From Sambucus nigra (taxonomy: Eukaryota > Streptophyta > Magnoliopsida > Dipsacales > Adoxaceae): 64,000 bases of DNA. Of this stretch, positions 1 through 9,822 are shown piece by piece. Position numbers and translations under genes: made by a program. The first letter of the stretch is position 1. The number at the start of each line of letters is the position of its first letter. The notes under the pieces are model-generated. The model did no database searches, had not been told where the DNA came from, and saw nothing but the letters and a program-made list of their open reading frames with translations. The DNA lies in assembly GCA_949130495.1 (NCBI GenBank), contig OX422211.1:538348872-538412871 (forward strand), in the 5' to 3' direction.

Positions 1-851
1 AGTATCACCCAGGTTATTTCCAACCTGCTTTCTTTCGGTATCCCTACCTGTTCAAAGAATCAGGTGAACTTTGGGGACTTTGAGACTGCACAGTACTCTA
101 GGCCTGGATCTATTTCCTCACCTTCAATGTTGTGCACGTCCTCCACGTCCTTGGCTCTTGCTTCATCATAGGCCAAGACTACGTTAGCCATTCCCTTGGT
201 GCAGGTATTCAATGATGCTTCATACTCTTCTCTTTCTCCTCTCTCTGCTTCTTCATTGTAGGCCACCACGAGATTGGCCCCATGTGCTGGCAGTGGGTTG
301 TTATTGACGTTCTGTGGAGGGATTTATAGCGTCCCTGCCTTCACGTACTTAGCAATTATTCTTCTCAGGGTGAAGTAACTTTCTGTCGGGTGCTGGATCC
401 TTCGATGGACCTGGCAATACTTTGGATCCGCCTTCGTTACCGCATCAGGCTCTTCGGTGGGCACGTCCTTTGGCTCATAGACCGTTCCCCCTTGGACCAT
501 CGCATTATAATAGCTCACAGCCTCTTCTACTACACAGGCCAATGGTGGCAGGTCTTCCCTGTCTCTTTCGAACTTCCTCTTATTGTCCTTCTTCAGTGCT
601 TTTCCCCTATCTCCCCCCTCGGTGTACCCTACCCGTGGGGGCTGAGACCTCCCCCTCGCAGGTTGCATCGGCTGCCTAAACATCATGGGAACCGCCACCG
701 GATTAGGCTGTACCACCAAAGAGATATTTCTCGCTGCTTTTAATAATGCCGCAAAAGTCCCCTCATGCGTCTCATTAATAAGATGGCAGATGTACTCAGG
801 AAGCATCCCGTCAGCGCAGATCTATAATAACTTGGATTATTTGGCCTCCTC
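1..851 (-). pseudogene. Tat-lineage gag C-terminal region, truncated at window edge
   Basis: Read on the minus strand from about 806 to 1, this is the distal part of a Ty3/gypsy gag, in one frame with an in-frame TAA at 324-326. It has a basic proline/arginine stretch, then a zinc-knuckle-like segment with spacing C-x2-H and a later HPTES; the last Cys of the expected C/H set appears to be lost. An acidic linker leads toward the protease. The same sequence recurs at 56990-57832, where it is followed by the protease, so this is the same family. The left end is cut by the window and the right end by the LTR at 852. Pseudogene status is certain; the Tat assignment comes from the pol of the related copies. 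Confidence 0.75.
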
Positions 852-1255
852 TGATACACCATAACCCAGTTACTTGTAATTAAGTTTGAAAGTGAAAGTG
901 AGTCAAATCATAATTACCTTAAACAAACAATAAACACAAGTATCCTTTTTCAGTATCAGTATGAAGCCATAGCACTAAAAACTTTTCAAAATTTTAAAGT
1001 AATCATGCTTATTCAAACTTCCTCAAAGGATAAGTAGGATTAAATTACCCCTTTTTAATTTGACCAAAACCAGGGTTTTACGCATCCCTTGCTAACCCCA
1101 CCCGACCTCCTAGATTTGGCAGTGACATTTCATTACCTGAAAAAAAACATAACATAGGAATCGTGAGCAAAATAGCTCAGTGAATGCATTACTATTACAC
1201 TAGAGCATAAAATTAAATGCAATCAGTCGTATCTATGCAAAAATATAAAACTTCT

Positions 1256-1457
1256 CAACATCTCTTGGCTATTAATAAGCCATATCATATCTTGGCTGTT
1301 AATAAGCCATAATATCTCTTGGCTATTGATAATCCATAACATCTCTTGGCTGTTGATAAGCCATAACATCTCTTGGCTGTTGATAAGCCATAACATCTCT
1401 TGACTATCAATGAGCCATAACATCTCTTGGCTATTAATAAGCCATAACATCTCTTAT
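1256..1457. repeat. 27-bp minisatellite, about 7 units
   Basis: The repeated unit is of the form AACATCTCTTGG-CTGTTAATAAGCCAT. Each unit holds a small inverted repeat, TGGCT...AGCCA, around an AT loop. Because 27 is divisible by 3, open frames run through it in several phases and give nine-residue repeat peptides; these are a by-product, not genes. Confidence 0.9.
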
Positions 1458-1579
1458 AATACATGCACATCATATCCATAATGAACTCAGTAAGTACGAC
1501 ATATCCTAACCATAATCAACTCAATAAGTACGACATATCAACATCAGATTTATAATCACTCGATAAGTACCACATATAA

Positions 1580-2132
1580 CATCCATAATCATCTCAATAA
1601 GTACAACATCTCATATTTATACTCAACTCGGCAAGGACAACATATCATATCCATAATCATCTCAATAAGTACCACATCTCATATTTATAATCAACTCGGT
1701 AAGTACAACATATAATATCCACAATCATCTCAATAAGTACAACATCTCATATTTATAATCAACTTGGTAAGTACAATATATAATATCCATAATCATCTCG
1801 ATAAGTACCACATCTCATATTTATAATCAACTCAACAAGTATAACATATGACATCCATAATTAGCTCAATAAGTATAACCTGTCATATTTATACTCAACT
1901 CGGCAAGGACAACATATCATATCCATAATCATCTCAATAAGTACCACATCTCATATTTATAATCAACTCGGTAAGTACAACATATAATATCCATAATCAT
2001 CTCGATAAGTCAACATCTCATATTTATAATCAACTCAGCAAGTACAACATATGACATCTATAATCATCTCAATAAGTAAAACATCTCATATTTATACTCA
2101 ACCCGACAAGGACAACATATAATATCCATAAT
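1580..2132. repeat. 68-bp tandem array, about 8 units
   Basis: Units begin CCATAATCATCTCAATAAGT at about 1583, 1651, 1719, 1787, 1855, 1923 and 1991. Each is made of two similar halves of about 34 bp (a CTCAATAAGTAC half and a CTCGGTAAGTAC half), so the period was probably doubled from an older, shorter unit. The homologous array at 58600-59410 has more units. Confidence 0.85.
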
Positions 2133-3645
2133 CATGTATAAATACGTCTTACTAGTGAGTGCACTCACCTTAGCCACTTCATGTGTTTTTCCCTTGCCTT
2201 TGTCTGGCACTAGTTCAACCAATTCTTCTTCCCTTCCACATATTCATTCTTACAATATTAGTATCATCATAAGGATGTTAACAATCCAAAGAAAACTTAA
2301 ACTTAACCCAATTTATAAGCATCATATAACCCCATTCCAATCATACATCGTAAATGAAGTCCCATCCAATTTCATGTTAAAATATTTAAGATATCCGATC
2401 CATAGACCAAACATACTTTAATTGCTTCTTGGTAATCCAATTCTTATCATATTAGGTTTCCAATAGAAAATACAACACATCATTTCATGTTTACTAGAGC
2501 AAGATGAGTCCATTTCTTTATTATAAGGCAAATATTCCCTATAGGCTCTTTTATCGTTCAGTCAACTTCCAGGAATTTTCATAATTTTTCTACATAATAA
2601 CTTCATGTGATATTTCACCCAACATCCATAAACATATTGATAAATACAAAATTAAAGTTTCATAATTTTTAAGGTTCATTTTCCATGTCAAGTAAAACAT
2701 CAAATACCTGTTGTGCATACTTACACCTTTGGGGTAGATTTTATACCTGAACTTCAAACTATCACCAATGATTCATTTCTTCGTATTTTCACATAATTTT
2801 TGGATATTTTGTACATATATGAGTATGTGTTTATCTCCAACTTTAATTATTCAATTCAAATAAATATACAAAAATATATGGGAGTTTGAATACACAAGGT
2901 TTCCAATCGAAGCAATATACATGATTTACACGTTCCACTTTGCTTAAACTCGTATATATTCATACATATATACCAAGACATGAAAGTTCCATAAACAATA
3001 TACAATTTATACCTTTTCAATCATTCACACAAGAAAATTAAGAATATTTACATATGGAATTACCTTAAGGACTCTTCCGTAATTTCCCACGGATTTTTCT
3101 CCAATTTTTTTCCTCAATTCTTCTTCTTCGACTTCCCACTTCTCTCCCTCTAAAGCCAAAATATTTAATGGCTGAAATATGCTGAAGTAAGAGATTATTT
3201 AAATCCTTTAAAGTCGGCAAAAACCCACCTCCTACCTTAACCAGTCAAATCCACCATTTGTTAGCCTAATAAGACGAAATATCATTTAACGAATGGACAA
3301 ATTTTCCCCTGCTTCGTAATTCTAGCATAACTTCTTGTTCGGACCTCTGTTTTACACACCGTTTATTTTCTTACAAACTTAACTCATATATATACAACTA
3401 TCTAGTTTCACCTTAAGTCAATTATTATATTATAGTGGCCAAAACTAGTCCCGAACTCGAACATTCCTACTGAAGACTTCACAAATTTGGGTTTATGACT
3501 AATTCAATATTTCATAAGTTATGAAAGTAGAATTAGACTAAACACAATAACTTGACATTATATATTCTAATAACACGTTATCCCCATCCCATACGGTAAG
3601 CATGATTTAAACATGATTTATCATAATCATATCCGGGTCGTCACA

Positions 3646-3657
3646 ACCTTCCCCTCT
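3646..3657 (-). other. Polypurine tract
   Basis: On the minus strand AAGAGGGGAAGG lies directly before the LTR start at 3645. This is the position expected for the plus-strand priming site of an LTR retrotransposon. The same tract is present at 60926-60937. Confidence 0.7.
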
Positions 3658-5680
3658 TAGAAAATTTCATCCCCGAAATTTAGGATGAATTTCACTTATC
3701 AAACAATTTGGGATACTATTTTCTCTTTCCATATTCCCTTTCCCAAGTTGCTTATTTAATTTCATGGATACTCCACAAAACATTAACTACGGAACTAACT
3801 TTATTCCCGAATAATTTCTCCTTATGACGAAGAATTTCAACTGGCTCCTCGATGTACAACAAATCTTCTTCCATAATAACTTCAGTTTCTTTATCATTAC
3901 ACGTAAGAATAATCGTCTAATTATTTCTTATTAATGATAACCAATCCCCAACTCATATATAATTTCATACCTTTATATACATATTTCCAACATTCACACA
4001 TACTAGATTATTAGTTGTATCATTGTATATTCACAATGAGTGAATATTCTTAACAAACTTAGTATCATTCTTTACCTTTCTTCCTCCATTCCTATAATCT
4101 ATCCTTATCATTGTGTAATATTTCAAATCATAAATATCATATTACCAGATTATCTTATTACATGGAATATTTCCATATTCCATTCAACACCAAATACATG
4201 TGTTTGACTTTAAATACTATCCATATCATTTCTGATGTTTAAGAGTATGTTAAATCTCGTCCTTACAATTTCTTAATTTAAATATAGCCACACTACTTTT
4301 CATATATCGAAACTGAACAATCATTCACTAAATGTTTATTCTTAAATAAGATTTCATATTCACGTTCATGTATATTGCGCAGTCATGCACTATGAACTCA
4401 ATATAACTTCTCACTATATTCCCCTTTTCAGTATCGTATGATTGTTCTTTAACTAAACGTACAATGAATTTAACGAGTCATTTATTTGGCACAATAACTT
4501 TACAACCATAATCTTACCCCAATGTTTATTAAGATGATATTCTTATGCAATATCATTAACACACTCATCTTACCCGTTTGGTAATACATATGTTAATCAT
4601 AACATCACCACTGAAAATTTTAACCATACCTACCAACCCCATAATACTTATCTTAACTATTATATGTCGTGTTTCTTTCAAATAACTTGAACAAATACCT
4701 TAATGTATCCCATTATGGTATCTCACATAACATCTTATCCTTACACATAGGTGACTCCATATAATGTTAATCATATTCTTTATATATCATACTCTTAGTG
4801 ATAACATGTACGTATAATGACAAATACAACTCAATATCTACCCAAACCAGTTTTTGATATTCCAACCCGATTAGCATCTTTCCTATACTCATAAACAACA
4901 CATACACTTAAAAGGGCTCCTCAATATTTTTAAACTTCCAACTCTTTAACACTTCATCTCAACTTTACTATTCATATAAGCATTTCAAAACATCCCAAGA
5001 GTAATATTCACTACCTATACTCATACCATTAAAAAAAATACATCTTAACTTTTATAACTCTTTCCTTCTACTTATCATAATTCAGTATGAACCCATATTA
5101 AAATCAATTATTCTATAGTGACTAGTAATTGAATTTCAGACCATTTCACATACTAAAATTAAACATATGCAAGTATTAATCCTCTCACTTCACCTTTACC
5201 ATGTGAATCTTTATTTTATTCACACTCTAACAATTTACTATTTCATCCTTTAACGGAATATGGGTTCCCGTACCTCACTCTCCCACATAAATGGACACAC
5301 ACCAAACCATGGTTTAATAAGTGACACAACTCAAGTCTACATATTCCATTATAAGAAGAAATTACTTCCAATACTTCACAATTTTCGTAAACCACATTTT
5401 GTCTTTAAAATTTTTTCCTTCAATGACATGTTTGTCGATACCATAAATAAAAAAATGCAATTATTCAAATTAAAATACCTGTATTCCCTGTCATCCCAGA
5501 ATAAAACTTAACATATCATTTCCTTTCCCACAAGATCCTTACATTTCATATCCCATACAACAATGTATATGTATAACTAGCACATGTTAGTCAATAAAAC
5601 CAATTTTCTTATGAATGAAAATAATTTCTTCTTCCACTGCCAAATCTGGGCGTTCTTCACCCCAGAACCTCCAAAACCTA

Positions 5681-5694
5681 GGCTCTAATACCAA
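5681..5694 (-). other. Primer-binding site (Met-tRNA type)
   Basis: Minus strand TTGGTATTAGAGCC lies four bases inside the LTR end at 5698. It is one base from the usual initiator-Met PBS, TGGTATCAGAGCC; the second copy (62959-62972) keeps the C. Confidence 0.75.
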
Positions 5695-5697
5695 AGT

Positions 5698-6404
5698 TGA
5701 CACACCCTAACCCAGTTACTTATAATTAAGTTTGAAAGTGAAAGTGAGTCAAATCATAATTACCTTAACCAAACAATAAACACAAGTATCCTTTTTCAGT
5801 ATCAGTATGAAGCCATAACACTAAAAACTTTTCAAAATTTGAAAGTAATTATGCTTATTCAAACTTGCTCAAAGGATAAGTAGGATTAAATTACCCCTTT
5901 TTAATTTGACCAAAATCATGGTTTCACGCATCCCTTGCTAACCCCACCTGACCTCCTAGATTTGGCAGTGACATTTCATTACCTAAAAAAAAAAACATAA
6001 CATAGGAATCGTGAGCAAAATAGCTCAGTGAATGCATTACTACTACACTAGTGCATAAAATTAAATACAATAAGTTGTATCTATGTAAAAATATAAAACA
6101 TCTCAACATCTCTTGGCTGTTAATAAGCCATAACATCTCTTGGATGTTAATAAGACATAACATCTCTTGGATGTTGATAAGCCATAACATCCCTTGGCTC
6201 TTAATAAGCCATAACATCTCTTGGCTATTGATAAGCCATAACATCTCTTGGCTGTTGATAAGCCATAACATCTCTTGGCTGTTAATAATCCATAACATCT
6301 CTTGGATATTGATAATCCATAACATCTCTTGGCTGTTGATAAGCCATAACATCTCTTGGTTGTTGATAAGCCATAACATCTCTTGGCTATTAATAAGCCA
6401 TAAC
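5698..6404 (-). repeat. 5' LTR fragment of the giant-LTR element
   Basis: It repeats 852-1560 closely, starting with the same LTR terminus and running through the shared leader. It stops inside the 27-bp minisatellite at about 6404, where unrelated copia-like sequence begins. Confidence 0.8.
6112..6404. repeat. 27-bp minisatellite, about 11 units
   Basis: Same unit as at 1256-1457, but with more copies. Variants within units include GGATGTTAATAAGACAT and GGCTATTGATAATCCAT. The array ends abruptly at the junction with the next element. Confidence 0.9.
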
Positions 6405-6516
6405 AAAAGTGAATCTCAAACTTTGATGGACGGTTGAGATTAATTGACCTTTGGAATTCTGGTGCTCTCTCCAGTTATAAATAGATTCCTTTCCTCCATC
6501 AAAAGTGAATCTAAGA
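6405..6516 (+). promoter_or_regulatory. Copia-like LTR fragment with TATA box, left of the Tat insertion
   Basis: This 112-bp piece contains TTATAAATAG near 6474-6483. It continues, after removal of the Tat element, into 19241-19469, which ends at a Met-tRNA primer-binding site. The whole therefore reads as the promoter and transcribed part of an LTR. Its left limit at 6405 is a truncation junction with the minisatellite. Confidence 0.45.
6512..6516. repeat. Target-site duplication, left
   Basis: TAAGA immediately before the 5' LTR. The partner at 19236-19240 is CAAGA, one mismatch. Confidence 0.6.
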
Positions 6517-6542
6517 TGATATACCCATATATACCCTCCAAC

Positions 6543-6858
6543 CAGACGACCCCTCAGAGGGCCGACCCTTCATCAGGTTCCAGATGACCCCTCATGGGGC
6601 CGACCCTTCATCAGGCTCCGGACGTCCCCTCAGGGGGCCGACCCTTCATCAGGCTTCGGATGACACCTCAGGGGGCCGACCCCTTCATCATGCTCCGGAC
6701 GACCCCTCAGGGGGGCCGACCCTTCATCAGGCTCCGGACGACCCCTTAGAGGGGGCCGACCCTTCATCAGGCTCTTGATGACCTCTCAGGGGGCCGACCC
6801 TTCATCAGGCTCTGGATGACCCCTCAGGGGGCCAACCCTTCATCAGGCTCCAGATGAC
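6543..6858. repeat. 38-bp tandem array in LTR U3, 8 units
   Basis: Units of the form CCGACCCTTCATCAGGCTCC-GGACGACCCCTCAGGGGG. Each holds a short palindrome, CCCCT-CA-GGGG. The matching array is at 18290-18605. Its location upstream of the TATA box suggests an enhancer-like role, which is inference. Confidence 0.85.
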
Positions 6859-6921
6859 CCCTCGAGTGTACGACAGTACGAGGCCCAAATTAGGCCAGAC
6901 TCATTACCGGAAGGAAATTTT

Positions 6922-6949
6922 CCCTCGGCCTCATATCAAAGGCCGAGGG
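6922..6949. other. 10-bp perfect inverted repeat in LTR
   Basis: CCCTCGGCCT at 6922-6931 pairs with AGGCCGAGGG at 6940-6949 around an 8-nt loop. It is unchanged in the 3' LTR (18669-18696). Confidence 0.8.
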
Positions 6950-7162
6950 TGACATCATCACAGCGCGTGGTTTGGGAGATGCGTGGAATAGTGCGCGTAA
7001 GGCTCACATGGCACATGGGAGACCGTTATAACAAAATCACACCCTCACGTGAGGGAATATTATGTCATCATTCGGCATCTATAGGTGTCAACAGGGGATT
7101 GGCTAGATCACGATTCACATGCACCATGCATACTTGGGGGTACACTACACCCCCCAAGACCT

Positions 7163-7170
7163 ATATATAC
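7163..7170 (+). promoter_or_regulatory. LTR TATA box
   Basis: TATATATAC follows CCCCCCAAGACC. Transcription would be expected to start about 30 bp downstream, near 7195. The equivalent in the 3' LTR is at about 18910. Confidence 0.6.
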
Positions 7171-7489
7171 TTGTCACCTACAACCCTATAAGGGGATTGA
7201 TCAATTTATTATAACCCTAGGTAAAACTCTGCTTGTACACATAGTAGAGAGAGAAAGTGAGCTTATGTGCATTGTATCCAAGGCCATTAGTGCCCATACT
7301 TAGTGGATCACACACTCACAGTGGATGTAGGACAAATTGGTTGAACCACTATACATCATTGTCTAATTTCCTCTTATACTCATCCCCTTCTACATACTTA
7401 TACACTTATACATCTCTATGGCTGCCATGGTTACTACTGTTTGAGCTCATTATCACTTATCCGGTGGTTCTAAATCTTAGCATCATCAG

Positions 7490-7511
7490 TTTGACGCCAT
7501 CTGTGGGAACG
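7490..7511 (+). other. Primer-binding-site region
   Basis: The sequence immediately inside the LTR, TTTGACGCCATCTGTGGGAA, resembles the TTTGGCGCC-type start seen after the LTR in Tat elements. I cannot assign the tRNA with certainty. Confidence 0.5.
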
Positions 7512-7671
7512 AGAAGACATCTCTTCCTTTGTACATCTTGACCTCACTGGGCACTCTGGTGGTGAGCCAGCTCTCCCCCTGAGAGTAGATGTTTCACCAT
7601 TGAAAGAGACCCACTAAGGTTCTCAAGCTCACCAGTCTTTTCTTCAGTTCAGATTTTCATAGCTCAAACAC

Positions 7672-9822
7672 ATGGCACTTGAAATGCCACCGCCATCGCT
7701 TCCCCCGCCGGATGATGGGGGAAGACCCAGTTCCAGTCAGCCTCCACCTCAGTCTGAGATGGCTGATGTGGCAGCAGCCTTAAAGTCTCTGGTAGCAAGA
7801 CAGCGGATGATGCAGGAGCAGTTCACAACTCTAAGCCAAAACATGCTAAGACCACCAGAGGTTTCACCTGAGATGATTACTCCGGCAGCAGCTCCAGGAC
7901 AGCATGAGGCCAGGGGACCACCCCAGGCACCACGCAAAGACCTGCCACCCCCTCAGCGGCGTAGGGATGTTGCTGACCCCCGGCGTCTACGCCTAAGGAG
8001 GCAAGGAAACCCTTGCCCTGAGGACAGGTATGACAATCTGGAGGGAGAGGAGGCCCCTATAGAATGCTGGGAACCATATGAGGTCTCCAACAATACTGTA
8101 CGACCTCTCCGGGACAGTGGAGGAAAGTGCGGGAGACCAAATCCTGATGATCGCTCGAGAGGCTCTGCTTTTTATCGCTTCAGCAAGGGGTCAGCCTTTG
8201 AGAGGCTGGGCCCAGTAAATGACCTGCGGGAAAAATTGTCCAGGTCAAGGAGTGCTGCGAGGTCCAGGAAGGAGGAAGTAGATGGCCGACCCCAAGTACG
8301 GGATGACGGTCAAAGGGAAGTAAACAGCCGACACAGGCCTGCCGCAGCAGAACCCTCCGTCCACCTTAAAGAGGCGGCAGGGGATAACATCGGCCAAGCC
8401 GACCCTGCGAGGCCCTGGAATGACTTGATCCAGCGACTAGAGGATAAGATTGGTGATATACTGAAGAGACGGGACCCTCTTCCGAAGGGATACACCATAG
8501 GCTCACCCTTTGTGGCGAAGATAGTCAACTTCCCTACGCCATCAAGGTTCAAGACACCTGTGGTCACTCCAAGATATGACGGGAGCACCAACCCTGTCCA
8601 CCATGTTGAGATGTATCAATCAGCAGCAAACATATACTCTATCTCAGATGAGATGAGGTGTCGTGCCTTTTCTGGTACCCTGACAGGGCATGCACATGTC
8701 TGGTACACGTCTCTTCCAAAAAATTCCATTGAAAACTTTAAGCAGTTGGCAGACCGGTTCATCCACAACTTTTGCTTTGGGGTGAGGCCACAGAAGAAGA
8801 CCACCCACCTGCTCTATGTTAAGCAGGGGAAGAATGAAAGTCTGAGGGACTCCATAGCCAGATTCAATAAAGAGAAGATGGAGGTGGAAGACTATGAGGA
8901 GAGTATAGCTATGACAGCCCTGATTGGAGGACTCCAAAAGGGGAAGTTGTTATGGAAGCTTGCTGAAGACCCTCCGAGGACGATGGTTGAATTGCTGTCG
9001 ACAGTAGGAAAGGTGATGAACATCGAAGAGGCGATGGCCACAAAATATGAAGATGAAAAATGAGGCGCTAGTGGGGGTAAATACCCTAAGAAGAACAAAG
9101 AGGGGAAGAAGAGGTCTACGGAGGACAAGTTCGCTAGTTACACCCCTTGAACGGTCAGCTGTGAACAGATTCTCAATGAGATAAAGAGTGACCGGTCCCT
9201 GAAGTGGCCTGAAAAGCTGAGGGCAGCCCCCAATAAGAGGAATAAGAACCTGTGGTGTGAATTTCACCAAGACCACGGCCACGTAACAGACAAATGCTTT
9301 GCTCTGAAAGATGAGATTGAGAAGATGCTGAAAGAAGGGAAGCTCAGAAAGTACGTCGACAAAGGTGCCTTCAAGAGGGGCCGTGGGGACGACCCCAGAA
9401 AGAGGCGAGGCGACGCATGTAGAGAGGGACCTCAAAAAAGAGGGGACGACCCTTCTGATGATGAGGACGACCCTGACCTCCCGTCGAGAGACGACCAAGG
9501 CCCTGTCAAGAGGCTTAATATAATCTCGCTCGGAGTGGGAATGATCTCCGGGGATCTAGCAGGAGGAGGGTCTGAGGTCACTGACAGGAAGGCCCATGTG
9601 GCTGAGGCCAAGGCAGTGACGAAGACGGTACACTCAACCTCCCTGGAGGCCAAGTCAGAAAAGAGGAAGAAGGTTGATATGGACACCCTGATAGTGGGGT
9701 TATCGAGAATGGACTTTAAAGGCCTCCTAGCCCCACACGACGACCCACTCGTCATCACAACTAGGGTGCACGGGTGTGAGGTGCCGAGGATATTGGTCGA
9801 CGGGGCAGTTCTGCAGATGTAA
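7672..9822 (+). pseudogene. gag: gag (capsid and zinc-knuckle) of the Tat element, broken
   Basis: The ATG at 7672 opens a 463-codon frame that stops at TGA 9061-9063. The same frame continues past a second TGA at 9148-9150 and on to the protease. The N-terminal third is proline/arginine-rich and low in complexity. The capsid-like domain (Retrotrans_gag) lies around residues 280-460, with the usual tryptophan and 'GLQKGKLLWKLAEDPP' features. A zinc-knuckle-like C-x2-H-x4-H-x4-C follows at about 9253-9297, after both stops. Both TGA stops could come from CGA by deamination, as is common in methylated plant elements. Product would coat the RNA genome in virus-like particles. Only a truncated capsid protein is possible from this copy. 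Confidence 0.88.

Larger units (their letters stand above)
852..3645 (-). repeat. 3' LTR of the giant-LTR element
   Basis: About 2.79 kb, bounded TG...CA on the minus strand. It contains a 27-bp minisatellite (1256-1457), a 68-bp tandem array (1580-2132) and AT-rich sequence. The corresponding LTR at 57833-60925 is about 3.09 kb; the difference is mainly array copy number. The plus-strand reading frame at 2134-2421 is antisense to the element and is not believed to be a gene. Confidence 0.7.
3646..5697 (-). other. Interior of the giant-LTR element, no recognisable coding sequence
   Basis: About 2.05 kb of AT-rich sequence between LTRs. I found no gag, protease, RT, RNase H or integrase motif on the minus strand. 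A plus-strand frame at 5260-5511 starting at an ATG is preserved in the second copy (62538-62789), but it is antisense to the element and shares its history, so preservation there is not evidence of function. Confidence 0.6.
852..6404 (-). mobile_element. Non-coding LTR retrotransposon with giant LTRs (LARD-like), right end truncated
   Basis: Three signals define a minus-oriented LTR element. The minus-strand LTR begins TGTGACGACC at 3645 and ends in TGTATCA at 852. A purine tract precedes that start at 3646-3657. A primer-binding site TTGGTATTAGAGCC lies just inside the right LTR, which starts at 5698. The left (3') LTR is about 2.8 kb and the interior only about 2.05 kb. No gag or pol is readable in the interior, so it depended on other elements to move, as LARD-type elements do. 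The right (5') LTR stops after about 700 bp, inside a minisatellite. LTR ends and PBS fit Met-tRNA-primed gypsy elements. A second copy lies at 57833-63107. Confidence 0.75.
6517..7488 (+). repeat. 5' LTR of the Tat element
   Basis: 972 bp, beginning TGATATACCC and ending CATCATCA. It contains an eight-unit array of about 38 bp, a 10-bp perfect inverted repeat at 6922-6949 and a TATA box at 7163. The 3' LTR at 18264-19235 has the same length. Confidence 0.93.

Noticed and set aside
1223..1479. Repeat-peptide reading frames through the 27-bp minisatellite (also at 5924-6437 and 58079-58600)
   Set aside because: A unit of 27 bp keeps any stop-free phase open. Frames exist on both strands and have no start context or domain.
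2134..2421. Signal-peptide-like frame on the plus strand, preserved at 59420-59707
   Set aside because: It is antisense to the LTR that contains it, and the two copies are recent duplicates, so preservation is expected without selection.
852..3645. CRISPR-like arrays in the tandem repeats
   Set aside because: Repeats are contiguous or near-contiguous minisatellites in a plant LTR, with no unique spacers of constant length and no cas genes.
5260..5511. 83-codon plus-strand frame preserved at 62538-62789
   Set aside because: Same reason: duplicated non-coding interior, AT-rich composition, no domain.
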